The notes below the pieces were generated by a model. The model searched no databases. It was not told the DNA's origin and was given only the letters and a program-made list of their open reading frames with translations. 64,000 bases of DNA, taken from the NCBI RefSeq assembly GCF_039831995.1, contig NZ_JBDOIO010000003.1:1426001-1490000 (forward strand), read 5' to 3'. Below, piece by piece: positions 51,512 to 59,771 of the stretch (positions within the stretch are counted from its first letter, which is position 1; the number at the start of each line of letters is the position of its first letter). This DNA comes from Paenibacillus pabuli (GTDB lineage Bacteria; Bacillota; Bacilli; Paenibacillales; Paenibacillaceae). A program made the translations under genes and the position numbers.

Positions 51512-52423
51512 TTATCGGATGTCATCTCCGTTTATCCGGGATGCCTCCTGCCGAATTAGCTGTACCAGATGCTGTGCTGCAGGTGATAACACCTCACCAG
51601 CTCGGGTACACACGGCAATCGTATTTTTCAATTGAACGCCTCGAACAAATACGCGTGAAAGTCTGCCCTCACGAACATCTTCCTTCACGACCAAAGAAGA
51701 TATAAAGTTTGCACCATAACCGGCCTTTACCGCACTAATCGTTTCGTTCAACCCGTTGAACTGCAGCGCAATGCGAGGAGAAGCCAGATTGTTCATGCTG
51801 CAAAGGGAGAATAGCCGCTCTCGCGTCGCACTGCCTTCTTCACGCATGATGAAGGGTTCTGCTACCATTTCGGCCAAGTCCACTTCCCGATCGGCATACG
51901 GATGCGCTGGATGCACTACAAACCACATTTCATCCTCAAACAGTTCATCCCAATGGACCCCATGATGTGTAATCCCGCTTCCACCGTATACGGCAATCTC
52001 AGCCTCATATCGCAGCAGCTGGTCAAATGCCTTCCGGGTATTGGTCGTACTGACGACCAGTTCCACATCTTCGTGTGTTTGCTTGAACTTCGCAATCCAG
52101 CCAGGCAGCAAAAAATTGGAAGGCAAGTACGTTGCTGTTATTCGAATGATGCCTTTCTTCCCTTCCCGCGTATCCTGCACAAAGTTCTCCACATCCTGTT
52201 CAAGCAAAAACAGACGTTCCGCGTATTCTTTTAATTGCACGCCCGCATCGGTAAGAACCAATCGTCTACCCTCGGAAACAAACAATCGTATGCCCAATTC
52301 ACGTTCGAATTTCTTCACCTGTGAGGAAACCGCCGGCTGGCTAATATTTAATTCTTCTGCGGCGCGGGTAACGCCACCATATCTAACAATGGCATGAAAG
52401 AGTCGTAGTCCATGCAAATTCAT
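51512..52423 (-). CDS. LysR-family transcriptional regulator
   Basis: 303 residues. Winged helix at the N-terminus: LFHAIVRYGGVTRAAEELNI followed by SQPAVSSQVKKFERELG, then a linker helix and an effector domain (GIIRITATYLPSNFLLPGWI, EIAVYGGSGI, AGYGANFISSLVVKEDV) of the CysB/CbbR type. The ATG at 52423 has GAGGG 8 bases upstream. It is divergent from the O-methyltransferase gene, its most likely target. An ATTAT-N4-ATAAT element in the gap (52466-52479) could be its site. Confidence 0.92.
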   Translation of the reverse strand: MNLHGLRLFHAIVRYGGVTRAAEELNISQPAVSSQVKKFERELGIRLFVSEGRRLVLTDAGVQLKEYAERLFLLEQDVENFVQDTREGKKGIIRITATYLPSNFLLPGWIAKFKQTHEDVELVVSTTNTRKAFDQLLRYEAEIAVYGGSGITHHGVHWDELFEDEMWFVVHPAHPYADREVDLAEMVAEPFIMREEGSATRERLFSLCSMNNLASPRIALQFNGLNETISAVKAGYGANFISSLVVKEDVREGRLSRVFVRGVQLKNTIAVCTRAGEVLSPAAQHLVQLIRQEASRINGDDIR

Positions 52424-52465
52424 TTCTGTCACCCTCTACTCTTCAATATATAAATTCAGTTTATG

Positions 52466-52479
52466 ATTATATACATAAT
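52466..52479. promoter_or_regulatory. Candidate LysR operator
   Basis: ATTAT-ATAC-ATAAT inverted repeat in the A+T-rich gap between the divergent lysR and methyltransferase genes. In such A+T-rich DNA chance is quite possible. Confidence 0.3.
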
Positions 52480-52562
52480 ATATATTTTATTTATACATCT
52501 GCAATCATTATAGTTGAATTATGAATTTCATACTAAAGTTTTTTGGAAAGGAAGATACCTTC

Positions 52563-53252
52563 ATGAAAAACGCTGATTGTGCCTCTCTTCAACACACCTG
52601 GAGTCAGGTAGACGACTATTTGAATAAGATGCTGATTCCCTCCGATTCCCTGCTGGAACAAACGCTCCGATCCAATACGGAAGCCGGATTGCCAGCCCAT
52701 GATGTGGCTCCTAACCAGGGGAAATTCCTTCAGCTCCTGCTTCAAATCCACGGATCGGCCCGTGTGCTTGAAATTGGAACGCTGGGTGCCTACAGCACCA
52801 TCTGGATGGCAAGAGCACTGCCTGAACATGGGAAAGTCGTTACGCTTGAAGCTGATCCGCATCATGCTGAAATCGCACGCACCAATCTTATGCAGGCTGG
52901 GCTTATCGACAAGGTTGATCTAAGGACTGGACCAGCATTAACAACTCTTCCTGACGTTCAAGAGGATTACAGGCAGCCTTTTGATCTGATCTTCATTGAT
53001 GCAGACAAACCGAGTAATCCCGATTACCTCAGGTGGGCGCTCCGTCTATCCCGACCGGGAAGTCTGATTATCGGGGATAACATTGTCAGAGACGGTGAAG
53101 TGATAAATGCAGACAGTACAGATCCCAGAGTTCAGGGCGTACGTCAATTCCTGAAGCTGATCTCCGATAACCCACGCCTTGAAGCGACTGCACTGCAAAC
53201 CGTAGGCAGCAAAGGGTATGATGGATTGGTTATCGCCCGCGTAATCGCGTAA
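52563..53252 (+). CDS. SAM-dependent O-methyltransferase (CCoAMT family)
   Basis: 229 residues. VLEIGTLGAYSTIWMARALP is the SAM-binding motif I, KVVTLEADPHHAEIARTNL motif II, FDLIFIDADKPSNPDYLRWA the metal-binding acidic motif, and GSLIIGDNIVRDGEV the later metal ligand. These bacterial caffeoyl-CoA-OMT-like enzymes methylate catechol-type substrates. The start at 52563 has AAGGA about 10 bases upstream; the 14 codons before it do not. The divergent LysR regulator suggests induction by the substrate. Confidence 0.9.
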   Translation: MKNADCASLQHTWSQVDDYLNKMLIPSDSLLEQTLRSNTEAGLPAHDVAPNQGKFLQLLLQIHGSARVLEIGTLGAYSTIWMARALPEHGKVVTLEADPHHAEIARTNLMQAGLIDKVDLRTGPALTTLPDVQEDYRQPFDLIFIDADKPSNPDYLRWALRLSRPGSLIIGDNIVRDGEVINADSTDPRVQGVRQFLKLISDNPRLEATALQTVGSKGYDGLVIARVIA

Positions 53253-53352
53253 TTGAACCTTATGACAAAATAAACAGTGGTCAATTCTTCCGCAAATCCC
53301 CCTTTCCTGTTAAACTGGAATCACTGCACGGGTAACGACTGGGGGATTACAC

Positions 53353-54660
53353 TTGAGAGTTTTACGACAGATCCATGCTGAAATTCGGGGTTGGTCCCGA
53401 AATATTCAACTCTTTTTTCTGGCAAGCATCCTGTATCAGATCGGAAATGGCATGTTCTCGGTTTTGTACAATCTGTACATTCAGGGTCTGGGCTACAATG
53501 ATACAATGAACGGCCAGATCGTAAGTATACAATCGTTAGCTACAGCGATCATGTTTGTCCCTATCGGATTATGTGGCGATCGGTTCAGCCGAAAAATGCT
53601 GCTTATTACAGGGGCTTTATTCAGCGGAATTTTCCTGATCGGTCGTTCTTTTGATTATTCGGCGAGCGGCTTGATCTGGTTTGCCGTATGTTCAGGACTA
53701 TTTGCGGGCGTATTTCAGGTCCTGGCCATTCCGTTTCTTGCAGAGAATGTGAAGAAGAGCCAGCGGTTGAAGATGTTCAGCTACTATTCCTCCCTTGTAC
53801 TCGCCTCACAGGTGCTTGGAAGCCTTGGCGGCGGAGTGTTTGCCGACCTTCTACATACACTGGGAATCGCCAAGGTTACTGGACTGCAAACGGTATTGTT
53901 CATTGGGGGTGCAGCAACGCTGGCCGCATTTATTCCGATGTTGTTTGTATCCGAGGATAAGAATCCTGCACAGACTGTGACTACGGATCAAGCTGTTCCT
54001 ACGGCGATTGCCTCTGAGGATAAGAATCTGTCAACTATCGAGCAGCCTGGGGAATTACAGGACAAAAATAAAGATTCCCGACTGATCGGTCAGTTTGTTA
54101 TCACCCAATTATTGATTGGATTCGGTTCTGGTTTGGTTGTACCATATCTGAATCTGTATTTTACCAACCGTTTCTCCGTCTCGCTGAGTGCCATGAGCTT
54201 ACTTATCTCGCTTGGCCAAATTATGACGATTGTCTCCATGCTGATCGGGCCGACGCTTGCCGCCAAAGTCGGAAGTGTCCGAGCCGTGGTCATATTTCAG
54301 GTGTTGTCCCTGCCATTTTTGTTATTGACCGGCTTCACTAACCTGCTGCTCATTGCTTCCGTGAGCTTCCTGTTCAGGCAAGCATTAATGAATGCAGCGA
54401 ATCCGATTCAATCCGCTATTCTGGTAGACAGGGTATCCGACAAGCGTCGCGGAATCGCCAATTCCCTGATGCAAACGGCATTTATGATTGGGTGGGCAAC
54501 GATGGGACCCGTTCAATCCTACCTCGTAACCACATATGGCACTTACTGGGGATACGCCATTACGTTTAGTATAACTGGCGGTTTATACGTGATTTCCTCG
54601 CTGATGTACTATATGATGTTTAAAGGACCCAAACCTTCAAGACGTGTTCAATTAAACTAA
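53353..54660 (+). CDS. MFS transporter
   Basis: 435 residues from a TTG with GGGGGA 8 bases upstream. 12 membrane segments split by a hydrophilic central loop (about residues 195-240). SILYQIGNGMFSVLYNLYIQ and GDRFSRKMLLITGALFSGIF (loop 2-3 motif) identify a major facilitator; MNAANPIQSAILVDRVSDKR is the equivalent in the second half. Substrate unknown. A short AGTTCG / CGAACT hairpin (54693-54711) lies after the stop but lacks a T-run. Confidence 0.85.
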   Translation: MRVLRQIHAEIRGWSRNIQLFFLASILYQIGNGMFSVLYNLYIQGLGYNDTMNGQIVSIQSLATAIMFVPIGLCGDRFSRKMLLITGALFSGIFLIGRSFDYSASGLIWFAVCSGLFAGVFQVLAIPFLAENVKKSQRLKMFSYYSSLVLASQVLGSLGGGVFADLLHTLGIAKVTGLQTVLFIGGAATLAAFIPMLFVSEDKNPAQTVTTDQAVPTAIASEDKNLSTIEQPGELQDKNKDSRLIGQFVITQLLIGFGSGLVVPYLNLYFTNRFSVSLSAMSLLISLGQIMTIVSMLIGPTLAAKVGSVRAVVIFQVLSLPFLLLTGFTNLLLIASVSFLFRQALMNAANPIQSAILVDRVSDKRRGIANSLMQTAFMIGWATMGPVQSYLVTTYGTYWGYAITFSITGGLYVISSLMYYMMFKGPKPSRRVQLN

Positions 54661-54749
54661 TCAAGCTGTAGCAAGGTCGCTTAACATGTGGTAGTTCGTC
54701 GATAGCGAACTGTTGCGGAATACGATATTATCATCAGGAGTGATCTTAC

Positions 54750-54830
54750 ATGATTCCTACTCTTCATTCAGACTCATATTCACTGTTCATACAACCTGAT
54801 ACAGCCGAAAGACAAAGCGGATGGAACTGA
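54750..54830 (+). CDS. 26-residue leader ORF coupled to the AbrB-family gene
   Basis: ATG with GGAG 9 bases upstream; 26 codons (MIPTLHSDSYSLFIQPDTAE, then RQSGWN) and a TGA that shares its A with an ATG of the next gene (TGATG, 54828-54832). It has no run of one amino acid's codons, so it is not a classic attenuator. The overlap implies that the downstream gene is translated by reinitiation. The downstream gene has no convincing ribosome site of its own. Confidence 0.5.
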   Translation: MIPTLHSDSYSLFIQPDTAERQSGWN

Positions 54831-55942
54831 TGCATAGGCTCAGTTCCTCCGCCTTTTTCCGTTTCATTCTGAGTCTGGGCGTCTCTGTACTTGGCGGACT
54901 CGTGTTCACAGCGATCCATACACCCATTCCTTGGCTGCTCGGCCCCATGGTATTCATGCTGCTTGGATCCCAGGTGGCTAAACTCCCGCTCCAGTGGCCC
55001 TCGTCCATCCGGGATTATGGAATTCTGATCGTCGGTTACTCCATCGGGTTAACACTGACAGAAGAGGCATTGCAGGGTATTCTCCACCAGCTTCCCATGA
55101 TGCTGCTGATGACCATGCTATTAATCGGATTATGTACATTAACCGCCTACATCGCTTCCAAGCTGACTGATTTTGACTTTCCTTCGCTGCTGGTCGGCAG
55201 TATTCCAGGCGGGTTGTCCCAAATGGTCTCGCTTGCGGAAGAAATGAAATCCATTAATTTGACGCTGGTGACCTTTTTACAAGTGACCCGTTTGATTATG
55301 ATTGTGTTCTGTGTACCGTTCCTGCTGTTCATTCCGTGGATTGGCGGGACAACGGGTGCCGCTGCTGATCCGCAAGCTGTCGAAGCCGCTTCATGGATGA
55401 ATCTCTTTCCGGAGATCCTGCTCTACGGTCCGCTCTGTGTAGCTGGTGCCTGGGTGGCCCGAAAGCTTCGTTTTCCTACAGCATTTATGCTCGGGCCGAT
55501 GATTGTTATGTGTGTCATTCATCTGACTACAACGATGCATACATCCCCCCTGCCATCTTCCTTGCTGAATATTTCGCAGCTCATGATTGGCAGCCATGTA
55601 GGTCTCATGCTACGGCCCCAGCACCTGCAGCGCAAAACACAGACCATTACCCTCGCTGTGCTCAGCAGTGTTCTCCTCATTGCCGGCTCGCTTGGGCTGA
55701 GTTATGTGCTCATGCAGCTATTTTCTCTTACGGCTGCTACTTCTCTGCTCAGCATGGCGCCAGGTGGAATGGATCAGATGAGCATCATGGCTCATGAAGT
55801 GAATGCCAACTTGTCCGTGGTATCAGGGTATCAGCTGTTCCGAATCCTTTTTATTTTTTTCATTGTATCCTCCGTATTAAAGCTGCTTCTCACTCACATG
55901 CTGAGAAAAAAAGAAGAGCTGTCTCGTGCATCCGTATCCTGA
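54830..55942 (+). CDS. AbrB-family membrane protein (putative ammonia-monooxygenase-like, PF05145 type)
   Basis: 370 residues, about ten membrane segments in two repeated halves. The repeats are visible: HTPIPWLLGPMVFMLLGSQV and FPTAFMLGPMIVMCVIHLT, and PSLLVGSIPGGLSQMVSLAE and LLSMAPGGMDQMSIMAHEVN. The family (B. subtilis YdfA-like, E. coli AbrB) has no proven substrate. The ATG at 54830 overlaps the stop of the leader ORF; another ATG at 54821 is in frame but also lacks a clear ribosome site. Confidence 0.85.
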   Translation: MHRLSSSAFFRFILSLGVSVLGGLVFTAIHTPIPWLLGPMVFMLLGSQVAKLPLQWPSSIRDYGILIVGYSIGLTLTEEALQGILHQLPMMLLMTMLLIGLCTLTAYIASKLTDFDFPSLLVGSIPGGLSQMVSLAEEMKSINLTLVTFLQVTRLIMIVFCVPFLLFIPWIGGTTGAAADPQAVEAASWMNLFPEILLYGPLCVAGAWVARKLRFPTAFMLGPMIVMCVIHLTTTMHTSPLPSSLLNISQLMIGSHVGLMLRPQHLQRKTQTITLAVLSSVLLIAGSLGLSYVLMQLFSLTAATSLLSMAPGGMDQMSIMAHEVNANLSVVSGYQLFRILFIFFIVSSVLKLLLTHMLRKKEELSRASVS

Positions 55943-55956
55943 TTATGGACAAGCAC

Positions 55957-56004
55957 ACCAAAAAGAGTATCCCTTGGTTGTTATCCATGGATACTCTTTT
56001 GCCT
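55957..56004. terminator. Terminator after the AbrB-family gene
   Basis: AAAAGAGTATCC / GGATACTCTTTT arms with a small inner pairing. Confidence 0.8.
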
Positions 56005-56061
56005 TGTTTAAACTTCGAACTTGTTAGTGTATGGTTCGTTCTTTGAGAATTAAGACTATGA

Positions 56062-56265
56062 TTACGAATACATACGATTATACATCCAGCCGACAATACC
56101 GACTGCTATAACCGCAGCAGCAACAACAAAAACATAATACCCCGTTTTGCTCTTGGATTCTGAAGTGTGTTTATCATAAAAGTCCGAGTTTCGTCGATAG
56201 AATCCCATCCACAGTTCAGCGATCATATTTGCTACAACGACCAGAAATCTTTTGACCAGATGCAT
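56062..56265 (-). CDS. Small single-pass membrane protein of unknown function
   Basis: 67 residues: MHLVKRFLVVVANMIAELWM at the start, a polar middle (RRNSDFYDKHTSESKSKTG) and a C-terminal membrane helix YYVFVVAAAVIAVGIVGWMY. I do not recognise it. The second ATG (56265) is preferred since GGAG is about 10 bases upstream; the first ATG (56274) is one base from it. It lies 77 bases beyond the YkgJ-type gene on the same strand. Confidence 0.6.
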   Translation of the reverse strand: MHLVKRFLVVVANMIAELWMGFYRRNSDFYDKHTSESKSKTGYYVFVVAAAVIAVGIVGWMYNRMYS

Positions 56266-56342
56266 TAATCTCATGCTCCTCTCTTCTCAGATAACTTCCA
56301 TAATAAGTATAATTATCCTTTTCCAATAAAACAACTTCCACT

Positions 56343-56603
56343 CTAAAACCCGGGATTCGTTTCCGCTTCCATCCAGTGCAGAATATCAAATGCCTCCTGA
56401 TCCGTGCGCCCACACATGTCAACCGAAGCCTGTAGTCCGCTGCATACAGCCGGACGATCCGGATGACCGAATATGCTGCATCGATTGTCGGCTGTCAGCT
56501 GTACACAGCGCACACCTGCCGGTTTACCACCTTCCATGCCTGGTATCGGTGACGAGATGGATATGGCGATACAACATGCGGCACAGCCTGTCCTGCATTC
56601 CAA
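56343..56603 (-). CDS. YkgJ-family cysteine-cluster protein
   Basis: 86 residues. ECRTGCAACCIAISISSPIP has the C-x3-C-x2-CC start of the YkgJ family, and VRCVQLTADNRCSIFGHPDR and VCSGLQASVDMCG supply four more Cys: eight likely metal (zinc or iron-sulfur) ligands. Function unknown. The TTG at 56603 has AAGGAGG 8 bases upstream and gives the usual MECRTGC start; the frame runs 17 codons further upstream but that part overlaps the neighbouring hydrolase gene's end. Confidence 0.82.
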   Translation of the reverse strand: MECRTGCAACCIAISISSPIPGMEGGKPAGVRCVQLTADNRCSIFGHPDRPAVCSGLQASVDMCGRTDQEAFDILHWMEAETNPGF

Positions 56604-56646
56604 AATAAATTCCTCCTTCCATCCGTTGTTTCCTAATGTATAGATG

Positions 56647-57498
56647 TCATTCACGATTCACCCAAGTCCAGGTCCGTGCAAGTCCCTGGGCAATTCTACG
56701 GTTCATGGCACTATTTCCGAAGTATCCCCCATGGCTGAGCGGATTCCAACTCCCGATCCAGCCACCCGAGTTAATCTCTATATCCTCCTTAACCGCGACT
56801 TCATAAGCCGGATCGATAGGCCTTAAGGGATATCCAAGAATATCGTCCCGATCATAAAAATTAACCCATTCCCCCTCCAGCCCGGGAAAGTACTGCTGGG
56901 CCGCCATGGAGGATGGCACCATAATCGGACTGCTAAAATCATGATAACGAAGACTCCAAAGTGGAAGCGTCGTTCCAAACGAATAGAAATTGGTTAGCGT
57001 GTCTCCCCGCTCCAAAGCAGAGGTTACATCCACGATCGATGGGACACGACTGGATGGAAACTGGAGATCATAAAAAAAATTGCTGGCAATGACAGCGCCT
57101 AGGCTGTGGGCAATCACGCAGAGCGGAGTTTCGGGTCCGTTCCGCTGTGCAAGTGCGTGCAAGGCCTGGTTGAGAGTACGGTGTACCGCGTCATAATTGT
57201 GGCCTTGATGCTCAACAGGCTGATAGGCAACGGCATCTGCCAAATAGTGAATAACAAATCTGCGCAATACCTGATAATTCAACCGTTGAGAGCTTACAAG
57301 CTGCTGGAACAGCGCTTCTTCCCTCTCTTCAAAGACGTCCGCCCAGAAGACCGGCTCAATATCCAAATAGTTCTCCGCTGCACCACGCATGACCATCACT
57401 TGATCAAATTCCTTATGCAATCGCGAAATCAGTTTATCCGCATAATCATCCTTTTGCATACCCAGCCCATGTACGACCATCACTGCCACACGAGTCAT
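56647..57498 (-). CDS. Alpha/beta hydrolase (lipase/PGAP1-like)
   Basis: 283 residues. VAVMVVHGLGMQKDDYADKL is the oxyanion strand-loop, VIAHSLGAVIASNFFYDLQ the nucleophile elbow (Ser in H-S-L-G), with an aspartate in NFYDRDDILGYPL and a late LSHGGYFGN His. There is no signal peptide, so it acts in the cytosol. Substrate unknown. GGAGG lies 11 bases before the ATG 57498 and the 16 codons before that have none. The YkgJ-type gene and a small membrane protein gene follow closely and may be co-transcribed. Confidence 0.8.
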   Translation of the reverse strand: MTRVAVMVVHGLGMQKDDYADKLISRLHKEFDQVMVMRGAAENYLDIEPVFWADVFEEREEALFQQLVSSQRLNYQVLRRFVIHYLADAVAYQPVEHQGHNYDAVHRTLNQALHALAQRNGPETPLCVIAHSLGAVIASNFFYDLQFPSSRVPSIVDVTSALERGDTLTNFYSFGTTLPLWSLRYHDFSSPIMVPSSMAAQQYFPGLEGEWVNFYDRDDILGYPLRPIDPAYEVAVKEDIEINSGGWIGSWNPLSHGGYFGNSAMNRRIAQGLARTWTWVNRE

Positions 57499-57635
57499 GG
57501 CTCTCCTCCTATCGTCCTCAGCACTAGGAACTCTCCTCAGAACCATATGAATATTTCATCCGTAACATGCATACACACGGAGATCAACGGTAGTCTATTT
57601 CAAATTTTAGTTATACATAGTGTATCATGACCCCA

Positions 57636-57677
57636 AAGAAAAACGAACCAGTTACAGGCTCACACACCTGTACTGGT
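57636..57677 (-). terminator. Terminator of the trehalose operon
   Basis: CCAGTTACAGG / CCTGTACTGG arms; on the minus strand followed by TTCGTTTTTCTTT. Confidence 0.75.
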
Positions 57678-57726
57678 CCGTCTTTAATAGAAAGAAAACG
57701 AATAATCTTATAAGCTCAATGGATTA

Positions 57727-59742
57727 TTAGCCCTTCAAATGAACGGTTAATATACCATTGCGATTCGATGAAACGTCACCTGTAGTAACTTCCACCCGAT
57801 CAACCATATCCTGACCATCCGGAATAATGATGGGTGTAATGAGCGGATATCCAGCAGCTTCAATAACATTACGATCAAATTCAAGCAGCGTCTGTCCGGC
57901 TCTTACGTGTTCACCAGCTTCGACATGCATGTTGAAGCCCTCGCCTTTCAGCGATACGGTATTGATCCCGACATGGATCAGAATTTGCAATCCACTTGCA
58001 TGTTCTAAAATGACCGCATGTTTGCTTTTGATGACATGTGCAACTTGTGCATCGAACGGGGCAACCACCCGATTGCCGGAAGGTTCAATCGCTACCCCTT
58101 CACCCATCTGTTTCTCGGCAAAAGCTGGGTCCGGAACCCGGTCCAGCGGTACTGCTTTTCCTGTTAATGGAGCCATGACTTCCAGCGTGTTCACGGGTTC
58201 GTCGCCCACTTGTGCGTTTGTACGAGTACGTTCTGCTACGGCTGCATCCGCATTGGAATCAGTCGCATTGCCTGCGGAGACTGGGATTGTTTTGCTTTCG
58301 GATACAGCTTCAGCATTATTGCTGCGGTCTTGCTTTCTCAGCTTCGCTCTGCCGAAAATCACCGTCAGGACGAATGGAACGATGAGCACAATTGCCATGC
58401 CGATGAAGAATACGCCCCATTTGTTCGGGAAGATGGACAGGAATCCGGGAACTCCGCCTACACCGATGGAGGTTGCCTGAACATTATTCATGGTCAACAG
58501 AACGCCACCAATGGCTGAACCAACCATACCGAAGATAAACGGATAGCGGTAACGGATGTTTACCCCGAAGATTGCAGGCTCCGTAACCCCGAGGAAAGCG
58601 GACACGGACGAAGTAGCCGCAAGTCCTCTCATCTTCTGTTCGCGCAGTACAAGCATCATCGCTAGCGCTGCAGAACCTTGTGCGATATTGGACAGCGCCA
58701 GCATCGGCCACAGGAAGGTACCTCCCTGACTACCAATCAACTGGACGTCAACCGCCAGGAACGTATGGTGCATACCGGTAATAACCAGCAATGCATACAA
58801 ACCACCATAGATTAGACCACCAAGCGCTGCATAGGATTCATAAATATAAATCAGGCCTGATGTAATCGCATTCGCAATCGCGAATGTAACCGGTCCGATG
58901 ATCGTGAACGCAAGAAATCCCGTAATAAGTAATGTTACAGGTGCAACGACAAGCAATTTGACAGAGTCATGCACTCTTTTATTCAGGAAAATCTCAAGTT
59001 TGGCCAGCAGATAGGCCGAAACCAATACCGGCAGTACTTGGCCCTGATAACCAATTTTCTCAATGTGCCAGCCGAAGAGATTCCAGGTCGGCACAGTGCC
59101 TTCGTTTACTGCATTGGCATAACTATAGGCACTCAGCAGATCAGGGTGTACCAGGATTAGCCCAAGCACAATCCCAAGCAGTGGACTTCCGCCGAATCTT
59201 TTTACCGCTGACCAACCAATCAAGGCAGGCAGGAAGGTGAACGCCGTGCTCGCAATGGTATTAATGATGGACGCGAGGTCCTTCCATGCCGGATAGACGT
59301 CAACCAGCGATTGTTCATCAAAGAATATGCCCGGCCCTGTCAAAATATTGTTGATTCCGAGCAGAAGACCTGCCGTAATAATGGCAGGCAAGATCGGAAT
59401 GAAAATGTCCGAGAGCGTTTTGATTGCGCGTTGGATCGGATTTTGCTTTTTGCCGGCCGCTGCCTTCACATCGTCCTTGGACGCACGGTCGCCGCCTGTG
59501 ATCTGGATCATCTCATCGTATACCTTATCGACTAGTCCAGGTCCGATCACGACCTGAAACTGTCCTTGCGATGAAAATTGTCCTTTGACCAAATCATTCT
59601 GATCCAAACCTTCCGTATCCACTTTACTCTCATCATACAAGGCGAAACGGAGTCGTGTGACGCAGTGAGTCGCAGCTTCGATGTTTTCTTTTCCCCCGAC
59701 AGCCCGAACGATCTCCTCAACCTGTTTTCTATCGATTGCCAT
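57727..59742 (-). CDS. treP: Trehalose-specific PTS enzyme IIBCA
   Basis: 671 residues. EIIB at the N-terminus with the phosphorylated Cys27 in ATHCVTRLRFAL; EIIC (about 105-440) with IPILPAIITAGLLLGINNIL and SAFLGVTEPAIFGVNIRYRY; an Asn/Ala/Thr-rich linker; and a full glucose-type EIIA domain (about 515-671) with the phosphorylated His in ILIHVGINTVSLKGEGF. It imports trehalose as trehalose-6-phosphate. B. subtilis TreP ends after EIIC and borrows EIIA from another PTS, so this form is self-contained. GGAAGTG lies about 6 bases before the ATG. It follows treA by 29 bases. Confidence 0.93.
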   Translation of the reverse strand: MAIDRKQVEEIVRAVGGKENIEAATHCVTRLRFALYDESKVDTEGLDQNDLVKGQFSSQGQFQVVIGPGLVDKVYDEMIQITGGDRASKDDVKAAAGKKQNPIQRAIKTLSDIFIPILPAIITAGLLLGINNILTGPGIFFDEQSLVDVYPAWKDLASIINTIASTAFTFLPALIGWSAVKRFGGSPLLGIVLGLILVHPDLLSAYSYANAVNEGTVPTWNLFGWHIEKIGYQGQVLPVLVSAYLLAKLEIFLNKRVHDSVKLLVVAPVTLLITGFLAFTIIGPVTFAIANAITSGLIYIYESYAALGGLIYGGLYALLVITGMHHTFLAVDVQLIGSQGGTFLWPMLALSNIAQGSAALAMMLVLREQKMRGLAATSSVSAFLGVTEPAIFGVNIRYRYPFIFGMVGSAIGGVLLTMNNVQATSIGVGGVPGFLSIFPNKWGVFFIGMAIVLIVPFVLTVIFGRAKLRKQDRSNNAEAVSESKTIPVSAGNATDSNADAAVAERTRTNAQVGDEPVNTLEVMAPLTGKAVPLDRVPDPAFAEKQMGEGVAIEPSGNRVVAPFDAQVAHVIKSKHAVILEHASGLQILIHVGINTVSLKGEGFNMHVEAGEHVRAGQTLLEFDRNVIEAAGYPLITPIIIPDGQDMVDRVEVTTGDVSSNRNGILTVHLKG

Positions 59743-59771
59743 ATTGTCACTTCCCATTTAGATAATGTGAA

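Noticed and set aside
57106..57630. 174-codon plus-strand ORF
   Set aside because: Antisense to the PGAP1-like hydrolase; no family features.
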